NCBI GenBank assembly: GCA_963765585.1
Contig: CAVXXB010000021.1
Location: 124,001 to 188,000, forward strand
Reading direction: 5' to 3'
DNA length: 64,000 nt
From: CAVXXB01 sp963765585
GTDB taxonomy: Bacteria > Calditrichota > Calditrichia > JAJRVZ01
Each line of letters begins with the position of its first letter. The stretch's first letter is position 1. Positions 1 through 9,093 of this stretch are shown here, in pieces. Both the position numbers and the translations under genes were made by a program. The notes under the pieces were generated by a model. It was not told the DNA's origin, did not search any database, and saw nothing but the letters and a program-made list of their open reading frames with translations.

Positions 1-2
1 AA

Positions 3-551
3 GATCCGGCTGAAGCACTGGGTCCCATGTTCCGGCAGGTAGTCTCGACTTTGTTGTTGCTAATGGAAGAAAATGAAAAGGTATGGAAATCAGTAAAAGG
101 AAGTCAGGCGGTTCCCATCATCGGGCCGGATTTGAAAATCGAACCAAAGCCGTTTGATATCAATATAAACAAACTGATTGGCGATTTTAAAATTGGTTAC
201 AGTAACTGGTATGAGATCTGGAAAAAAATTATTCATGAAGATAACTGGCAGGTAATTGAGGATCTGAGTTCAAAGGATGGGGCAGAATTCGTAATGCATA
301 CCGAAACCTGGGCCAAAATTCTGTACGATTTAGCCGCCGCATTTCATCATTGGAAAGGCAACCGGGATTTGCTGATAAGTCTGATGACACCGCTGTATTT
401 TGCCCGGGTCGCCTCTTTTGTAAATCGGACAATCGATATGACTACAAGCGAAGCAGAGCAGGTAGTGGAAGAGCAGGCTGAGGTTTTTGAAAAAAACAAA
501 GATTATTTAATAAAGCGTTGGGATCAGGAAGTGGATTTATATCAAAACTAA
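3..551 (+). CDS. Glycosyltransferase-like protein, C-terminal part (cut by window edge)
   Basis: The frame is open to the left edge (it reads DPAEALGP before the first Met at 27), so this is the 3' end of a longer gene. About 180 residues are visible. They are helical and rich in Trp and acidic residues, without signal or membrane segments. The stretch around MFRQVVSTLLLLMEEN followed by a Trp-rich helical tail resembles the C-terminal region of GT2-type glycosyltransferases related to glucosyl-3-phosphoglycerate or mannosylglycerate synthases, which make compatible solutes. Two mechanosensitive-channel genes follow directly, which would fit an osmotic-stress group. The family call is tentative because the catalytic domain lies outside the window. 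Confidence 0.45.
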   Translation, partial: DPAEALGPMFRQVVSTLLLLMEENEKVWKSVKGSQAVPIIGPDLKIEPKPFDININKLIGDFKIGYSNWYEIWKKIIHEDNWQVIEDLSSKDGAEFVMHTETWAKILYDLAAAFHHWKGNRDLLISLMTPLYFARVASFVNRTIDMTTSEAEQVVEEQAEVFEKNKDYLIKRWDQEVDLYQN

Positions 552-592
552 TAACAACTGCATAAACTTCCGGAGATTGAGGATCAGAATTT

Positions 593-1558
593 ATGATAGA
601 AATTACTAATTGGATTTTTGATGTAACGGGTTTGAGTCTGGAGCTGCAAACAAAAATTGGTGGTTCATTGTTAACGATTTTGCTATTGTGGCTTATCAGG
701 ACCGTCATCGTCAGAACGGTTTGGCGAAGGACTGAATCGGTTCATTTTAGGTATCGCTGGCAAAAAATATCTGCATATATTGCGGTTACCCTGGGAATTT
801 TATTAGTCGGTAGAATCTGGTTCGCTGGTATTCAATCCCTGGCCACCTATCTGGGATTAGCAACAGCAGGTTTGGCAATTGCGTTGCAGGACATTGTAAA
901 AAGCTTTGCCGGATGGGGTTTTATACTATGGCGTCGTCCGTTTTCACTGGGCGACCGCATACAGGTCGGTCAATATTCAGGGGATGTAATAGATATCCGC
1001 ATCTTCAAATTTACCATGCTGGAAATCGGTAATTGGGTGGATGCGGATCAGAGTACCGGACGATTAATCCATTTGCCAAATAGCCTGGTCTTAACGGACG
1101 TAATCGCAAACTACGGCCAGGGATTTCAATTTATCTGGAATGAAATTCCGGTCTTAGTAACTTTTGAGAGTAACTGGAAAAAAAGCAAGAAAATTCTTGA
1201 AAAAATTGCTACCCGCCATTCAGCACATCTCTCGGGTGAGGCAGAGAAAAAAATTAAAGCTGCCAGTAAGAAGTATATGATATTTTATGAGCAACTTACC
1301 CCTGTCGTATATACATCTGTTCAGGATTGTGGTGTAATGCTTACTTTGCGATTTTTGATTGAACCACGGCGCCGCAGAACGAGTGAGCAGTCGATTTGGG
1401 AAGATATATTAAAGGCGTTTGCCAAGTGTGATGATATTGATTTTGCCTATCCGACACAACGATTTTATAATAATGCAGACGAGGGCAAGGAGGGTGCCAG
1501 AGCCAATCCCGTCACGAACGCAAATATGATAATCGGGAATTCCATTAATAATACATAG
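593..1558 (+). CDS. MscS-family mechanosensitive ion channel
   Basis: A 321-residue inner-membrane protein with hydrophobic helices at about 22-42 and 60-78 and a pore-helix-like Ala/Gly-rich segment at about 85-107 (LGLATAGLAIALQDIVKSF). It continues into the beta domain (RPFSLGDRIQVG, then an LPNS-type motif at about 160-170) and an alpha/beta C-terminal domain. This order is typical of small-conductance MscS channels, which release solutes on hypo-osmotic shock. The start is at 593 with a purine-rich stretch (ggagattgagg) just upstream. It follows the glycosyltransferase fragment by 41 bases and precedes another channel-like gene, consistent with a shared osmoprotective role. Confidence 0.88.
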   Translation: MIEITNWIFDVTGLSLELQTKIGGSLLTILLLWLIRTVIVRTVWRRTESVHFRYRWQKISAYIAVTLGILLVGRIWFAGIQSLATYLGLATAGLAIALQDIVKSFAGWGFILWRRPFSLGDRIQVGQYSGDVIDIRIFKFTMLEIGNWVDADQSTGRLIHLPNSLVLTDVIANYGQGFQFIWNEIPVLVTFESNWKKSKKILEKIATRHSAHLSGEAEKKIKAASKKYMIFYEQLTPVVYTSVQDCGVMLTLRFLIEPRRRRTSEQSIWEDILKAFAKCDDIDFAYPTQRFYNNADEGKEGARANPVTNANMIIGNSINNT

Positions 1559-1657
1559 ATATTTCCGGAAATTATTTCCGGAGAAGCACTTTTTATAATA
1601 ATACATAGGTATTATTTGCATGTTTTATAAACCCTTAAAATAGCAGGAGGAATTATC

Positions 1658-3175
1658 ATGATGCAGGAATTACTAAATCAAATCTTGGAAACAGTCGGTA
1701 TGTATGTTCCAGTTTTACTGGCGGGATTAGCAGTATTGCTGGTTGGCTGGCTTGCAGCGATGATCATCGCAGCGATGGTCAAAGGAATCATTAAGAGAAC
1801 GTCACTTAAAGATAAGCTGACTAACTGGTTTGCCGAAACTAAAGGTGCCGGAACGGTACCTGTTGAAAAGTATGTCTCAAGGGTGGTTTTTTATTTTCTG
1901 ATGCTTTTCGTGTTGGTGGCTTTTTTCCAAACACTGGGATTAACTCTGATTACTGAACCTTTGAATAATCTGTTAAATCAGATTATGCAATTTGCCCCAC
2001 AATTGTTGGGCGCGCTGGCTCTCTTCTTAATAGCCTGGATCATTGCTGCAACATTAAGACTTTTGCTCACAAAAGTTTTAACCGCTGTAAAATTTGATGA
2101 ACAGTTGGGAAACAAAATTGCAGCTGATAGTAAATCGGATTGGTCTATGACAAAAGTTGTGGCGAATGTAACTTACTGGCTGGTTTTTTTATTATTTTTA
2201 CCGGCTATATTGACGGCGCTGTCTATACAAGGCCAATTTGGACCACTTCAGGCAATGATTTCGAAAGTTTTAGAATTTCTTCCCAACATATTCACGGCAG
2301 TAATGATAATTATTGTTGGTTGGTTTTTGGCAAATATTGTAAAACGGATTGTCATCAATTTACTAACCGCAGTTGGAGCAGATAATCTTAGTGAAAAGAC
2401 CGGACTAAAAGCTGTATTTGGAAAACAAAAACTATCTGGTCTTATCGGGTTGGTTGTATATATTATAATTTTGATTCCCGTGTTTATTGCCGCCTTAAAT
2501 ACCCTGGCTCTCGAAGCAATTACAAATCCTGCGAGTGAAATGTTAGGGCTTATATTATCGGCGTTACCCGCAGTTTTTGCGGCGACTCTCGTAATTATTG
2601 TTTCTTATGTTCTTGGTCGTGTTGTGGCCAACTGGGCTACCAATTTATTGGCCGGTTTTGGTTTCAATAATATCTTTGTCAATTTAGGTTTGTCCAAATC
2701 CTCAGCGGTCAAGGAAAAGAAATCACCCTCGGATATCGCGGGACATGTATTATTGGCGATCATCATGGTGTTTGCAGTTATTGAAGCCGCAAACTTGCTA
2801 GGCTTTTTTCAGCTCTCAGATTTATTGGCAGAATTTCTGGTTTTCACAATGCAGATTGTCATGGGTTTGATCATCTTCGGTCTGGGTTTATTTTTGGCCA
2901 ACTGGATTTCGGGTAGGATCCTGGAAGCAAAAAAATCACAGTCGGCACTCTTTGCTCTAATGGCACGTATCTCAATTATGGTTTTAGCCGGTGCAATGGC
3001 CTTGCGGCAGATGGGACTCGCAGAGGATATCATCAATATGACATTCGGTTTGATTTTAGGTGCAGGTGCAGTCGCGGCAGCAATAGCATTTGGTATTGGT
3101 GGCCGGGAATATGCGGCCAGACAAATCGAAAAATGGTCAAAGAAAGCAGGATCTGATGTCACAAGAAATCAATAA
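1658..3175 (+). CDS. Multi-pass TM-helix-repeat protein (CmpX / mechanosensitive-channel related)
   Basis: A 505-residue protein built almost entirely of hydrophobic helices. A repeated unit of the form L-L-x-G-x-x-L-x-x-x-G-W-x-x-A recurs near residues 18-40, 110-132, 212-232, 300-320 and 390-412. This matches the conserved TM helix repeat (PF05552) of CmpX-like proteins, which are relatives of MscS. No obvious MscS beta domain follows the last repeat. The start at 1658 has a strong AGGAGG ribosome-binding site. The C-terminus overlaps the next gene by 20 bases. A role in membrane-tension sensing or osmotic adaptation is inferred from the family and the neighbouring MscS gene. Confidence 0.82.
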   Translation: MMQELLNQILETVGMYVPVLLAGLAVLLVGWLAAMIIAAMVKGIIKRTSLKDKLTNWFAETKGAGTVPVEKYVSRVVFYFLMLFVLVAFFQTLGLTLITEPLNNLLNQIMQFAPQLLGALALFLIAWIIAATLRLLLTKVLTAVKFDEQLGNKIAADSKSDWSMTKVVANVTYWLVFLLFLPAILTALSIQGQFGPLQAMISKVLEFLPNIFTAVMIIIVGWFLANIVKRIVINLLTAVGADNLSEKTGLKAVFGKQKLSGLIGLVVYIIILIPVFIAALNTLALEAITNPASEMLGLILSALPAVFAATLVIIVSYVLGRVVANWATNLLAGFGFNNIFVNLGLSKSSAVKEKKSPSDIAGHVLLAIIMVFAVIEAANLLGFFQLSDLLAEFLVFTMQIVMGLIIFGLGLFLANWISGRILEAKKSQSALFALMARISIMVLAGAMALRQMGLAEDIINMTFGLILGAGAVAAAIAFGIGGREYAARQIEKWSKKAGSDVTRNQ

Positions 3176-3989
3176 AATTTCGCAGGCCGAAACAACCGGG
3201 TTGGATAAAATCATGAAAATATACCATGGTGACAGCCCGGTAATCGCCACGGCTATACATGACGGACATCAGCTCAGACCCGAGGTGGAAGCCGTTATAA
3301 ATCTGGATGATGCGGCACGTTTAAGGGAAGAAGATCCATTTACAGCTGAATGGACAAAAATCACAGATACACGGATTATCGGGCTTCGTTCACGATTTGA
3401 AATGGATTTAAATCGTCCGCGCGAAAAAGCAGTTTATCTGACTCCCGAGGATGCCTGGGGATTAGAGGTCTGGAAAAGTGATCTCTCGCCGGACGTGGTA
3501 AATCGGTCTCTGGAACAATACGATGCTTTTTATTCAGAAATCCATCGGATTTTATCCGATTTGATCAAAAAATTCAAAAAGGTAGTGGTCCTGGATCTTC
3601 ACACATATAATCATATGCGTGAAGGTCCGGGCGGTCTGCCCGCGGATCCGTTATCCAATCCGGAGGTTAATCTGGGCACCGGTACTATGAACCGAAAATA
3701 CTGGGCACCAGTAGTCGACCGGTTTATAACTGATCTTCAATCCCATAATTATTTATCACGAAAACTGGATGTACGAGAAAATATCAAATTTAAAGGCGGG
3801 AATTTTTCACGCTGGATTCATCAAACATATCCAGAGGAAGTCTGTGCCATCGCTATTGAGTTTAAGAAATTTTTTATGGATGAATGGAGTGGCCAGCCCG
3901 ATGAACAACAGGTAAAAGAAATTGGCCGGGCATTGAAGTCGACAATTCCGGGAATTTTGAGTGAAGTGAAAATAATGGCCAAGATTTGA
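3156..3989 (+). CDS. N-formylglutamate amidohydrolase family protein
   Basis: A 277-residue cytosolic protein. The reading frame extends upstream to 3090, but that part lies inside the previous gene. ATG 3156 (MSQEINK) follows a purine-rich site (aaagcagga) and is preferred. Family features are an early ATAIHDGHQLRPE segment (metal-binding His), VVVLDLHTYNH at about 145-155, and a late acidic segment (AIEFKKFFMDEW). The family hydrolyses N-formyl-glutamate or related N-acyl amides with a zinc-type centre. It is the first of three overlapping genes (with DUF1704 and an ATP-grasp protein), so the substrate may be a peptide or glutamyl compound made by the neighbours rather than a histidine-degradation intermediate. 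No hut genes are present. Confidence 0.85.
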   Translation: MSQEINKISQAETTGLDKIMKIYHGDSPVIATAIHDGHQLRPEVEAVINLDDAARLREEDPFTAEWTKITDTRIIGLRSRFEMDLNRPREKAVYLTPEDAWGLEVWKSDLSPDVVNRSLEQYDAFYSEIHRILSDLIKKFKKVVVLDLHTYNHMREGPGGLPADPLSNPEVNLGTGTMNRKYWAPVVDRFITDLQSHNYLSRKLDVRENIKFKGGNFSRWIHQTYPEEVCAIAIEFKKFFMDEWSGQPDEQQVKEIGRALKSTIPGILSEVKIMAKI

Positions 3990-5891
3990 TAGACACAAAA
4001 AAAAATACGATATCAACTCGTTTTATTCAGACAATTTGTACCAGACTGACTGAGAACAAGCAGGTAAGACGCTCACTCCCGGTCTGGGGGCGGGTGCATA
4101 TTGACAGACAGACTGCCGTTTCTTTGTATTTATCGCCGCCGGGCTCAGGATAATAATACACAGTCTGAACGGCTTATTATGGGAGAAGCAGCGTACCTGA
4201 TTTCAGATGGTAATCGTTTAAAACAAAAGCAATTGGCGCCTCTGGTAAAAAGTGTCGCCAATACCATGAAATCTATCTTTGGATCATTTCTTATTGTAGA
4301 AGTCTGGATTTCTGCGGAAAAGGATATAGAAGGCCAGATATCAGATACTCAACCGGCTTTCACAATTTACGCTCCGGGAAAAACAACGATTTCTTCAACT
4401 ATAGAAACACTTAGTGGGAAATTAGCGAGGGTTACTATCCGGAAACAACGTGCGCTGGTAAACCGGATCAATACGTCGAGGATTGCCCCGCCAGGTTTAC
4501 CTCCCATGATTTCTTCCGCTGAAACAAAGCAAGGTGGAATTCACTTAATCGGAATTGAAATCCGCCCTATTTTTTTTAATAAATTAACCGGTGAAAATTT
4601 TCCGCTCATACGGCGTGAATTACAGCACCATTTTGACCGGGCATTGAAGAATACGTTCTTTGAATTTGCAAACCACCATACCCCACTGAGTCCCGGGCAT
4701 TACCATTCACTCGGCCGTTTGAGTATGGTTAAGGCCGTGTGGGAAGTTGACCGCCAATTGGCTGAAATAAGTAATGGATTTGATTTTTTATTACAAGTTA
4801 CACCAGCCAATAGTAATTCTGCCTGGAATATGTTTAAGCGTAAAAAATTCCAGCAGGTGCCGGAACTAATCTACCGTCCATTGCCTTTGGATCCGGTGCT
4901 GGCCAAGCGTCGGCTTTACGATATCCCAATCGAACGAATCGAAGATCCGGGTCTGGCACAACTTTTTCGAGATCAGCAAGTGGAACTGGATCGGAAATTT
5001 ACAATGCTTCTCGACCGTGGTACACCAAGATTTATGTATGGTAGCCTGCAGGTGTATGGCACAGTTGAAAAATCATTGCTCAGTCTTGCCGTTGATTTAT
5101 TAGAGAAATTACCCGCCCGTACACATGACGAAGCGGTCAAAGATTCGATAGATGCGAATATGTTTGCCGCCCGTGCATTGAAGGAACTGGCATACTTCCG
5201 TGAATCATATCCAGATATCCCCTCTAAGGTGCATATACGGGAAGATATAAGTGGCCTCATGGTTTCTCAAGGAAATCTTCTGATTAGTTCAAACAGCAAA
5301 ATACCGATACACAGAGTGGAGGCGCTGATACAGCATGAAGTTGGAACGCATGTATTAACTTATCTTAACGGGAAGGCACAGCCATTTAAGCAACTGTATA
5401 TCGGCTTACCCGGTTATGAAGAATTGCAGGAAGGCCTGGCAGTACTCGCAGAGTATCTTGTGGGCGGATTAACACGTCCGCGCCTGCGATTACTGGCAGC
5501 ACGGGTGCTGGCTGCACATGAAATGATTACCGGTGCTTCTTTTATAGATGTATTTCACTTACTGAATACAGTCTTCTATTTTGAACGTCGTACGGCATTT
5601 TCGATAACGATGCGTACTTTTCGCGGTGGTGGACTGACAAAGGATGCTGTATATTTAAGAGGTCTGGTGCAATTACTAAAATATCTAAAAAACGGGGGTG
5701 ATATAAAAAGATTGTATGTTGGTAAAATTGCGGTGGATCATGTGCCAATCATAAAAGAATTACAATGGCGGAATGTTCTGAGTCCTGCTCCGTTGCGCCC
5801 GCGTTATCTTGATGATCCATCCACGATTAAAAAATTAATTAATTTAAAAAAGGGCCTTTCGCCTATGGAATTAATAACGAGGAGAGAATAA
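3986..5891 (+). CDS. DUF1704 / QEGLA-motif protein (putative zinc carboxypeptidase), with 5' frameshift
   Basis: The main open frame is 4101-5891 (596 residues). It carries HEVGTH at residues 412-417 of that frame and the diagnostic QEGLA at 443-447, so it belongs to the flavohemoglobin-expression-modulating QEGLA family (DUF1704). Animal relatives (MATCAP) are tubulin carboxypeptidases with an HExxxH zinc site. Upstream, another frame from about 3986 reads TRLTENKQVRRSLPVWGRVHIDR, which looks like the family's N-terminus and ends exactly where the main frame begins (DRLPFLCIYRR). A one-base shift near 4106-4110 would join them, so the true start is probably TTG 3986, overlapping the stop of the preceding gene. 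It also overlaps the next gene by one base (TAATG). Confidence 0.82.
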
Positions 5892-6937
5892 TGAAACTTG
5901 GAATAGTTGTGAACGATATCAAAACGGAACAGGCCGGTTATACTTCAACCAGGCTTGCCATGTGGGCAATAAACAGGAAACATGAAGTATATGTAATCGG
6001 ATTGGGTGATCTGGCATATGATCCCGATGAAAGCATCCGGGCACGTGCTACCACTGTGCCCAAAAAACAGTACAAATCCAATGAATTATACCTGAACATG
6101 CTTCAGGGTAAAAATGCGGTCCGGGAACGGATAAAAGTAGATGATTTGGATGTATTACTTCTACGCAGTGACCCGGCGAATGAGACCGGTTTGCGGTCCT
6201 GGGCTGCCAATGCCGGCATCAATTTTGGGCGAATTGCAATGCGCCATGGTGTGATTGTGTTAAATGATCCCAATGGTCTGGCCAAAGCAATGAATAAAAC
6301 ATATTTTCAATTATTCCCGGAAGAAGTGCGGCCAAAAACACTGATTACGAGGGATTTACAGGAAATCAAGGAGTTTGCCAAAGAACAGGGTGGTAAAATT
6401 GTACTCAAACCATTACAAGGCTCAGGTGGTTCAGGTGTTTTTTTGGTACGTCCGGAGGATCGTTCAAATCTAAATCAGATAATTGAGTCGCTATTAAGAG
6501 ACGGATATATTATTGCCCAGGAATATTTACCGGCAGCGGAGGAAGGCGATATCCGGCTATTTATGATGAATGGCCAGCCATTGCGCTATAAAGGAAAGTA
6601 TGCAGCTTTTCGGCGCCGGAGATCGGGAGATGATATGCGAAGCAATGTCCATGCCGGTGGAAAATTGGCACAAGCGGTCATAACTGAGGCACATTTGCGT
6701 TTAGCAGAAATAGTACGACCCAAATTGGTTCAGGATGGCATGTTTCTGGTCGGCCTGGATATTGTGGGTGATAAACTGATGGAAATTAATGTATTCAGTC
6801 CCGGTGGACTGGGCAGTGCACAAAAATTTGAAAAAGTGAACTTCAGCAATGCCGTGATCGATGCACTTGAACGCAAAGTAGAATATATGAGCTATTACCG
6901 TCGTAATTTTGATAATGATGAAATGGCAACATTGTAG
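5891..6937 (+). CDS. Glutathione-synthetase-like ATP-grasp ligase
   Basis: A 348-residue cytosolic protein. The N-terminal pre-ATP-grasp domain starts MKLGIVVNDI. The ATP-grasp fold is visible as KIVLKPLQGSGGSGVFLV (glycine-rich loop, about 165-182), IIAQEYLPA, GDIRLFMMNG and the metal-binding segment LMEINVFSPGG (about 291-301). Such enzymes join a carboxylate to an amine through an acyl phosphate, and GshB is the best-known member. There is no gshA here. The start overlaps the stop of the DUF1704 gene (TAATG), so translation is probably coupled. A ligase, a carboxypeptidase-like protein and an N-acyl amidohydrolase together suggest processing of a small peptide or an amino-acid tail; that is inference. 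Confidence 0.8.
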   Translation: MKLGIVVNDIKTEQAGYTSTRLAMWAINRKHEVYVIGLGDLAYDPDESIRARATTVPKKQYKSNELYLNMLQGKNAVRERIKVDDLDVLLLRSDPANETGLRSWAANAGINFGRIAMRHGVIVLNDPNGLAKAMNKTYFQLFPEEVRPKTLITRDLQEIKEFAKEQGGKIVLKPLQGSGGSGVFLVRPEDRSNLNQIIESLLRDGYIIAQEYLPAAEEGDIRLFMMNGQPLRYKGKYAAFRRRRSGDDMRSNVHAGGKLAQAVITEAHLRLAEIVRPKLVQDGMFLVGLDIVGDKLMEINVFSPGGLGSAQKFEKVNFSNAVIDALERKVEYMSYYRRNFDNDEMATL

Positions 6938-6994
6938 ATTATTTAGATGACAATATGTTTTCTTATAACTACCAGAGTCTTAAAAATTAAAAAA

Positions 6995-7160
6995 ATCTCG
7001 CAGAGACGCGGAGGAAGAAGGTTAGAAATTATAGATCAGAGAGTTGAAGAAATAGTAAAAGGTTTTAAATATATTCGAAAAACAGATCTTTGTAAATCTC
7101 TAATTCCTCATTTCTAATCTCTAATTTTTTTACTCTGCGTCTTGTTGGATTTGCGAGATC
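6995..7160. repeat. Intergenic inverted-repeat element (cgcagagacgc family)
   Basis: The gap 6938-7213 has no gene. It holds a segment that opens with atctcgcagagacgcggag and closes with the related inverse ctctgcgtcttgttggatttgcgagat, enclosing about 110 AT-rich bases. A second partial copy (tctcgcagagacgcagagac) lies at 56054-56082 in this window. The ends behave like a miniature inverted-repeat element. An apparent upstream start at 7142 for the next gene lies in this repeat and is therefore doubtful. Confidence 0.6.
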
Positions 7161-7213
7161 TCTTATTTAGTATAAAATTTTATGCAATTCTGAAAATACA
7201 GTCAGGGGAACCA

Positions 7214-8260
7214 ATGACAGTTTTAATAATAGTTGTTTTAATTACCGTCTTTATCTCGGCAAATTGTTCATTATACGAGGCAGTGCTTTATTCTACCCGT
7301 CAGGGAACTCTTGAATCTGCAAAAACGCAAAGAAAGCGGGGAAAGCTTGCAACACGCTTCATTGCAATGAAAAGCAATATATCTGAACCGATTGCTGCAA
7401 TTTTAATTTTAAATACACTCGCAAACACTGCTGGCGCCAGCATTGCCGGAATGTACGCCACTCAAGTCCTGGGTACCGTTTATGTTCCACTATTTTCTAT
7501 TATTTTCACCCTGCTGATCCTTTTTCTTGCAGAGATCATGCCCAAAACGATCGGTGCGGTTCACTGGCGTTCAACCTGGCACTATGTTGTTTATCCAATC
7601 GAATTTATCAGACGAGTTTTGTCTCCGTTCATTTTTCTCACTGAAAAATTTACCCGGTTACTTTCTACCCAGGCTGAAACTTCTGCTATTACTGAAGAGG
7701 AATTGCTTGCTTTGATTCACCTCGGTGCCCGCGAAGGTGAGATATCACATGAAGAAAGTAAAATGGTAAAAAATATCATCAATCTTGAGGAAATAAAGGT
7801 TGAGCAGATTATGACACCGCGTAAGATGATTGTATCTCTTGGAGTCCATCAACCGGTAGAGGACGCGATCCCTGTAATACAGGCTAGTGGATTCAGCAGA
7901 ATCCCGCTATATGAAAAAGATAAAGAGAACATCGTTGGATATGCACTTGTTAAAGACATTTATGCATTACACTTAAAAAGTGACAAAAATGCAACCCTGA
8001 GGGACCTGTCTTATCCTATTAACAAGATCTCAGCAGACGGAAACTGTTTTAAATTGCTCAATCAGTTCCTAAAAAATAAAAAACATATTGCAATTGTTTC
8101 AGATGAATTCGGTGGCGTAGATGGGTTGGTTACTCTTGAGGATCTCCTTGAAACAATATTGGGCACAGAAATCGTTGATGAAACAGATCGCGTAATTGAT
8201 CTGCAGCAAACTGCGCGGAAAAGCGCGTTGAATACAAATATCGACAAAAAAGGAGAATAG
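7214..8260 (+). CDS. CNNM/CorC-type transporter-associated protein (DUF21 + CBS pair)
   Basis: A 348-residue membrane protein. The start at 7214 is chosen because AGGGGAA lies just upstream and the longer frame (from 7142) begins inside a repeat element. The DUF21 membrane domain occupies about residues 1-150 (several hydrophobic helices, with LAEIMPKTIG motif). It is followed by the linker EEELLALIHLGAREGEISHEESKMV and two CBS domains (IMTPRKMIVSL; FGGVDGLVTLEDLLETILG at about 305-325). The usual C-terminal CorC domain is reduced to a short tail. The family is implicated in Mg2+ or Co2+ efflux, with CBS domains binding adenine nucleotides. It heads a run ending in MgtE, supporting a magnesium role. 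Confidence 0.88.
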   Translation: MTVLIIVVLITVFISANCSLYEAVLYSTRQGTLESAKTQRKRGKLATRFIAMKSNISEPIAAILILNTLANTAGASIAGMYATQVLGTVYVPLFSIIFTLLILFLAEIMPKTIGAVHWRSTWHYVVYPIEFIRRVLSPFIFLTEKFTRLLSTQAETSAITEEELLALIHLGAREGEISHEESKMVKNIINLEEIKVEQIMTPRKMIVSLGVHQPVEDAIPVIQASGFSRIPLYEKDKENIVGYALVKDIYALHLKSDKNATLRDLSYPINKISADGNCFKLLNQFLKNKKHIAIVSDEFGGVDGLVTLEDLLETILGTEIVDETDRVIDLQQTARKSALNTNIDKKGE

Positions 8261-8262
8261 TT

Positions 8263-9093
8263 GTGAATTATGAACAACTTCTTGAAGATATGGCAAACCT
8301 TTTTAATCAACTCAAATATAAATTTATTGCTATTGCTCCTGATTTGATATTTGCCATAATATTGATTCTTATTGGAATTATCATTGCCCGTGTTTTGAAA
8401 ACTGTAGTAAGCCGGTTGATTACTCGCATTGATAGTCTTATTCCCAGCAGCAAATTAAAAAACAGGCTTGAAAAAGTTCGCCTCGAGCGTTCATCTCAAA
8501 TAGTCTCTAAAATTGTATTCTGGATTGTCATAATTTTCTTTGTGACAGCTGCAACGGAGATTGCGGGCCTTCCGATTATCACCACATGGCTTAGCGGTTT
8601 GGTACGTTACCTGCCAAATATTTTAATCGCTGTGGTTATCGTTTTTCTCGGAATTATTGGCGGCCGGTTGGTACGGGATCTGATCTTGTCTGCGGCTACA
8701 ACGGCAGGCTTGTTGTATGGCACTGTGTTGGCAGGTATTGGACGCTATTCTGTTCTGATCATTACCATTCTTATTGCGGTGGACCAGATTGGGATTGATA
8801 TCGCCATTTTGACCGGTGTCATTGATATAATACTCGCCGCAATTCTGTTGGGTGCTGCCCTGGCATTTGGGTTTGGCGCGCGAATTTCAGTGAGCAATAT
8901 ACTTGCCTCTTATTATCTTCAAAGTTGGTATAAGGAAGGTCAATATATAAAAATTGGTGATATGACAGGACAGATAATAAAAATCACATCCACTACTGTA
9001 ATACTCGAGACTGTGGATGGCCAGGTATCTGTGCCGGCCAAGAAGTTCAGTGAAGAAAGTTCCACGCTTATGCAGCAGGAAGGATCAAAATAA
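8263..9093 (+). CDS. Mechanosensitive-channel-like TM-helix protein with MscS beta domain
   Basis: A 276-residue membrane protein. It starts at GTG 8263, two bases after the preceding stop, with AGGAG at 8251-8255. Hydrophobic helices occupy about 22-45, 85-105, 115-140 and 158-205. The last contains the Gly/Ala-rich ILLGAALAFGFGARISVSNILASYY, resembling the MscS pore helix. A short beta domain follows (GQYIKIGDMTGQIIKITSTTVIL and DGQVSVPAKKF). It sits between CNNM-like and MgtE-like genes, so it may be a small channel involved in ion homeostasis rather than a general osmotic valve. Confidence 0.78.
   Translation: MNYEQLLEDMANLFNQLKYKFIAIAPDLIFAIILILIGIIIARVLKTVVSRLITRIDSLIPSSKLKNRLEKVRLERSSQIVSKIVFWIVIIFFVTAATEIAGLPIITTWLSGLVRYLPNILIAVVIVFLGIIGGRLVRDLILSAATTAGLLYGTVLAGIGRYSVLIITILIAVDQIGIDIAILTGVIDIILAAILLGAALAFGFGARISVSNILASYYLQSWYKEGQYIKIGDMTGQIIKITSTTVILETVDGQVSVPAKKFSEESSTLMQQEGSK

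Noticed and set aside
7142..7213. Upstream start for the CNNM/CorC-like gene
   Set aside because: It lies inside an inverted-repeat element and lacks a ribosome-binding site; 7214 has one.
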